Below are positions 13,068 to 15,886 of a DNA stretch of 15,886 nt, piece after piece (position 1 is the stretch's first letter; the number at the start of each line of letters is the position of its first letter). The DNA comes from Desulfurococcales archaeon (GTDB lineage Archaea; Thermoproteota; Thermoprotei_A; Sulfolobales; Ignisphaeraceae), in the NCBI GenBank assembly GCA_027037025.1, contig JALWBS010000153.1, positions 2,694 through 18,579 of the forward strand, written 5' to 3'. The notes beneath the pieces are model-generated. The model worked only from the letters and a program-made list of their open reading frames with translations, did not search any database and was not told the origin of the DNA. The translations under genes were made by a program, and so were the position numbers.

Positions 13068-13430
13068 TCACCACCCTGAGTATACGCTGGCTATGCTCAC
13101 AGCGACGACTATGGATATGAGTAAGAGTAGCAAGAACCAGGATGCCATGTACGCGCACCACTCGTTGAGTCTACCGCTGTGAACGACGTCTCTGAGAGTG
13201 ATGTACAGCTTGCCCATGGCTCTCTTCACAAGTCCCCAGTAAAGGGCTACGGCACTAGGTAAAGGTTTCCGAAGCACGCGTTCAGATTCTCCTCCTATGT
13301 ACATCTCGTCCCCCACCTTACTGCTCTTACCCCCGGCGAACAAAGCTAAGATCACACCCATTACACCACCCATCACGCAACTCATTACGAGAGCTAAGGC
13401 TCCGGGGCTCAGGATCATCGTCATGGCCAT
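13068..13430 (-). CDS. mbhI: MbhI-like small membrane subunit
   Basis: The 120-aa product has two hydrophobic segments (about 11-33 and 92-116) joined by a long polar/amphipathic stretch, as in MbhI of the Pyrococcus membrane-bound hydrogenase, which runs along the membrane arm and connects MbhH to MbhM. The segment YITLRDVVHSGRLNEW (from about 76) resembles the conserved family region before the last helix. The start is the ATG at 13428-13430: GGTGGA sits seven bases upstream and there is a 2-base gap after the MrpD stop, mirroring the 2-base gap to the next gene. A GTG at 13458 gives a longer frame but would overlap mrpD. Identity rests on size, topology, that short motif and position between MbhH and MbhM homologues. 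Confidence 0.78.
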   Translation of the reverse strand: MAMTMILSPGALALVMSCVMGGVMGVILALFAGGKSSKVGDEMYIGGESERVLRKPLPSAVALYWGLVKRAMGKLYITLRDVVHSGRLNEWCAYMASWFLLLLLISIVVAVSIASVYSGW

Positions 13431-13432
13431 GC

Positions 13433-15106
13433 CTATCCACCCGTGGCCACTGCGATCCACATCCTGTACATGGTGCTAAAATAGCTTATCATGTAGCTTC
13501 TTGGGTCGATCAGCTGGTTAGCAACGTTGGAGAAGAACGTTCTTAGGATCGATGGGTATACGGCGAAGAGTACGACCGTTGCAGCAGCTAGTATTATCAG
13601 TACTCCAGCTGCGAGGGGACTCTCCTTAACCTTAGCAACTTCTTTGGATCCCTTCGCCACCGCTACGTATATCAGCTTGGCGTATCCTAAGAGCGACAGA
13701 GCTGATGCTACTACCACCAGTACGGCTAGGTACGGCATCCCAACATCTAGGAACGCTTGGTACAGCAGGTATTTGCTTAGGAAGCCGGCGAAGGGAGGTA
13801 CTCCGAGCAGGTTCAGAGCTCCGATCACCGTAGCTATGCCAGCTACCGGAAGAGCTCTTCCGACACCCACGAGCTCATCTATATCTCTCGTACCCCTCGC
13901 TTTTATCATGACCCCCGTGGACATGAAGAGCATCGACTTCCCTATGCTGTGGTTTATCATGTGGAACACCATCGCGGCCAACGCCAGTGCAACCGCCGTC
14001 TGCGGCGCACCCTGCACCCCCACAGCTATAGCCATGAACATGAACCCCACGTGGTTAACTGTGCTGTACGCAAGGAGCCTCTTCACGTCCCTCTGCACAC
14101 CCATCATCACCGCTCCAACAATCGCTGAAACCGCTCCTAGGACGCCGAGCGCTATCAAGAACATCGTTCTCGGAGCCGGTATGCCATGGGCTATTGGATG
14201 GTTTAGGAGCTCCGAGCTACCCATTCCGAACATCGTGTATAGGAACCTCGCTGTTGCGTAGACCCCCACCTTCACGACGAGCCCTGAAAGAGCTGCCGAT
14301 ACGGGCGCTGGAGCTTCTGGGTGAGCGTCTGGGAGCCAAAAGTGGTTCGGGAAGAGCGCTGCTTTGTAGGTGAAAGCCCATAGCGAGAGCGCCAATGCTA
14401 TACACGCGCTCAGCATGGGGTTGCCGAAGAATATCAGTAGGGTGTGCGATGCTATCCACGGAAACGTCTCATGGTAAAAACCGTAGTTCCTGAGAGCGAT
14501 GCCCGCCATGTGCAGCGTCTGATAAGAGGCGTATATGAATACCGTCGCTATGAAGTACACCGTGGTGACGGCGGCACCTATAATGGCGTACTTCATGGCG
14601 GCTTCCACGGCTTGGGCGCGACCCCTGTAGAATGCTACTAGGCCGTAGGCTGAGATCGCTGTTACCTCGAGCATGACGAAGAGGTTGAACACATCGCCCG
14701 TGTAAACGACTCCAAGCATCCCTGCCTCAAGCCCTAGGAGCAATGTGTAGTACCATTCGTAGCCTGAAAGACCCTCGGTGTACCAAACGCTGTATATTAT
14801 TATCATCAGCATAACCGAGGCTATCAGCAACCCTATAACCGCGCCGAAGAGATCCACCTCGTACACTATGCCCAGCGGCGGTGGCCATCCACCGAATGGG
14901 TACAGAATGGGTGCTCCCCTGACCAGCACATCGTGCATTATGAGCGTGGCCACGATCAACGCGAATACGCCGAACGCCACTGCGTAGGAATCGTAGAACC
15001 TCTTGTTCTTTACGAAGAGCGTGAATATTGGCAACGCGAAGGCAGCTACTATCAGCGCCACCGCCGAGATTCCGTAGATCGGTGACGGAGGTGCGTACAC
15101 AGCCAT
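13433..15106 (-). CDS. mbhH: MrpD/MbhH-type antiporter subunit (NuoL/M/N family)
   Basis: The 557-aa product is a 14-helix ion-translocating subunit of the NuoL/M/N-MrpA/D superfamily. Key buried residues are in place: Glu147 in MLEVTAISAYGL (TM5), Lys248 in TYKAALFPNHFWLPDAHPEAP (TM7), Lys279 in SGLVVKVGVYA (TM8), and His386/Lys390 in MINHSIGKSMLF (TM12 region). These form the proton/sodium path. The C-terminus lacks the long lateral helix of NuoL, consistent with a separate MbhI protein encoded next. It starts at ATG 15104-15106, four bases after the mrpE stop, and its stop is followed two bases later by mbhI. Position and partners make MbhH the better name than free-standing MrpD, though both fit the sequence. 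Confidence 0.93.
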   Translation of the reverse strand: MAVYAPPSPIYGISAVALIVAAFALPIFTLFVKNKRFYDSYAVAFGVFALIVATLIMHDVLVRGAPILYPFGGWPPPLGIVYEVDLFGAVIGLLIASVMLMIIIYSVWYTEGLSGYEWYYTLLLGLEAGMLGVVYTGDVFNLFVMLEVTAISAYGLVAFYRGRAQAVEAAMKYAIIGAAVTTVYFIATVFIYASYQTLHMAGIALRNYGFYHETFPWIASHTLLIFFGNPMLSACIALALSLWAFTYKAALFPNHFWLPDAHPEAPAPVSAALSGLVVKVGVYATARFLYTMFGMGSSELLNHPIAHGIPAPRTMFLIALGVLGAVSAIVGAVMMGVQRDVKRLLAYSTVNHVGFMFMAIAVGVQGAPQTAVALALAAMVFHMINHSIGKSMLFMSTGVMIKARGTRDIDELVGVGRALPVAGIATVIGALNLLGVPPFAGFLSKYLLYQAFLDVGMPYLAVLVVVASALSLLGYAKLIYVAVAKGSKEVAKVKESPLAAGVLIILAAATVVLFAVYPSILRTFFSNVANQLIDPRSYMISYFSTMYRMWIAVATGG

Positions 15107-15110
15107 CGTC

Positions 15111-15620
15111 TCAGCCCTCGAAGACCCTCTTAGCGAAATTCTCGAAGTCCGCGGAGATATGAGCTTTGCACTGCTCCGGTTCCACCGTTTTCACGTCTAT
15201 CCAATGCACGTAGTACAACTTCCTCTGAGGATCTATATCCACTACCACCGTTCCCGGAGTGTTGGTTATCGAATTCGCGACCGCAGTTATACCGTAACCC
15301 GTCTCAAGATCGTAAGGAACGCGAACTATGCCGGGATTTATCGGCATACGTGGATGCAGGATCCTCTTCGTAACGTCGATGTGAGCCTTAACCTCAGCAA
15401 CGAAGAAGTAGTAGAGAGCGTACGCTATTCCCCAGAGCCATCTGAGGGGATTAAGGGCTTTGCCAGGCTTTTCAACGGTTATGTTAGCCATGAGCAAACC
15501 CGATAGGGCTGCTGCTAAAACACCCGTTACTATGTCGTATATGGTCGCTGACCCCGTGTATATTATGTACACGATGAATACGAGTATCGCAATTGGAATT
15601 GCCCTAACCACCCTCTGCAT
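15111..15620 (-). CDS. mbhA: MrpE/MbhA-type subunit
   Basis: The 169-aa product has two or three N-terminal membrane helices (to about residue 80) and a cytoplasmic domain with the MrpE hallmarks HPRMPINPGIVRVP (88-101), ITAVANSITNTPGTVVVDID (spanning about 110-129) and YYVHWIDV. MrpE is a non-pumping but essential subunit of Mrp sodium/proton antiporters and of the Mbh sodium-translocating arm. In Thermococcales the homologue (MbhA) opens the operon; here it sits between mrpC and mrpD. The ATG at 15618-15620 is four bases after the mrpC stop (TGAGACCATG), almost the same junction as the one before mrpD (TGAGACGATG). Confidence 0.94.
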   Translation of the reverse strand: MQRVVRAIPIAILVFIVYIIYTGSATIYDIVTGVLAAALSGLLMANITVEKPGKALNPLRWLWGIAYALYYFFVAEVKAHIDVTKRILHPRMPINPGIVRVPYDLETGYGITAVANSITNTPGTVVVDIDPQRKLYYVHWIDVKTVEPEQCKAHISADFENFAKRVFEG

Positions 15621-15624
15621 GGTC

Positions 15625-15886
15625 TCATCCCCTGAGCTTCGCTATCTTCCTAACGTCGGTCGTCCCATAGTGCCTGTAGATTTGTATCGCTAGGAACACG
15701 AGGAACAGTGTAACCGCTAACCCTATGACTATCGCTGTTAGGACGAGTGCTTGCGGTAAGGGGTCGACTGCGTGCGTAGCGAAGTACCTCAGATTGTATG
15801 GGGTCGGTTTCCAGAGCATGACGGGGGGTATCGGGTTCGTATTGGCGGGCTGTCTGAACCCTATCATTATCGCGAGCGTGTTAGCG
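15625..15886 (-). CDS. mbhG: MrpC/MbhG-type NuoK-like subunit (partial, N-terminus beyond right edge)
   Basis: About 86 C-terminal residues are visible. The frame stays open to the window edge (ANTLAIMIGF before the first internal methionine), so the start is outside. The conserved helix DPLPQALVLTAIVIGLAVT is the MrpC/NuoK signature, preceded by a loop rich in proline (PANTNPIPPVML). MrpC/NuoK is the three-helix proton-channel subunit of Mrp antiporters, Mbh and complex I. The basic tail (RHYGTTDVRKIAKLRG) ends four bases before mrpE. More genes of the antiporter module (MrpB, F, G) would be expected to the right. Confidence 0.92.
   Translation of the reverse strand, partial: ANTLAIMIGFRQPANTNPIPPVMLWKPTPYNLRYFATHAVDPLPQALVLTAIVIGLAVTLFLVFLAIQIYRHYGTTDVRKIAKLRG

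Noticed and set aside
13066..13161. Upstream extension of the NuoH/MbhM frame
   Set aside because: It overlaps the mbhI coding end; the ATG at 13065 has a Shine-Dalgarno and matches the usual NuoH N-terminus.
13527..14261. 244-aa plus-strand open frame
   Set aside because: Antisense shadow of MrpD/MbhH, with the threonine/alanine/proline-rich composition typical of such shadows.
1..15886. CRISPR array, insertion sequence or attachment site
   Set aside because: No spaced direct repeats, transposase-like product, terminal inverted repeats or tRNA-linked duplications were seen.

Overview
The window comes from an archaeon, most likely a thermophilic member of the Thermoproteota (Crenarchaeota or a close relative). 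The reasons are archaeal SRP54, aIF5A with a deoxyhypusine site, transcription factor S, a Nip7-like PUA protein, class III (archaeal) prepilin signals, Mbh/Mrp-type membrane subunits, TATA boxes just upstream of very short leaders, and a C/D box guide RNA. I cannot name the genus. Genes are densely packed; the longest stretch without a protein gene is about 140 bases, and it holds promoters and the RNA gene.

Layout. 1-1553 (minus): aIF5A followed by SRP54, the latter cut by the left edge. 1583-2194: a small unrecognised helical protein, divergent from aIF5A and sharing an AT-rich promoter element, meets a DUF2283 protein tail to tail. 2273-2605 (plus): transcription factor S. 2682-4070 (minus): a Nip7-like PUA protein, then a Thi4-type thiazole synthase with the histidine typical of the sulfide-using archaeal form. 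4130-4750 (plus): HAD-family hydrolase. 4828-8119 (plus): two overlapping genes with archaeal prepilin signals, a 153-aa pilin-like protein and a 948-aa predicted surface protein with about 35 N-glycosylation sequons; its middle is markedly AT-rich compared with its ends. A symmetric A/T-run terminator separates it from a convergent membrane-anchored Clp-fold serine protease gene (8137-9033).

9034-9201: a strong bidirectional TATA element, then a complete C/D box sRNA (ATGATGA, CTGA, GTGATGA, CTGA with canonical spacing) that overlaps the start of a nucleotidyltransferase-fold gene (9173-10027). The C' box of the RNA contains the start codons of the protein. This is the most unexpected feature of the window.

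10035-15886 (minus) reads as one operon running right to left: MrpC/MbhG (cut by the right edge), MrpE/MbhA, MrpD/MbhH, MbhI, NuoH/MbhM, then a PP-loop 'PAPS reductase-like' protein with a two-cluster ferredoxin domain. The five membrane subunits are the ion-pumping arm of a group 4 hydrogenase/Mbh/Mbs-type complex. The catalytic subunits (Mbh J, K, L, N) are not between MbhI and MbhM, where they sit in Thermococcales, so they must lie elsewhere or be absent.

The clearest leads are the overlapping guide RNA, the giant pilin-signal surface protein with its composition switch, and the rearranged Mbh/Mrp cluster linked to an iron-sulfur PP-loop enzyme.
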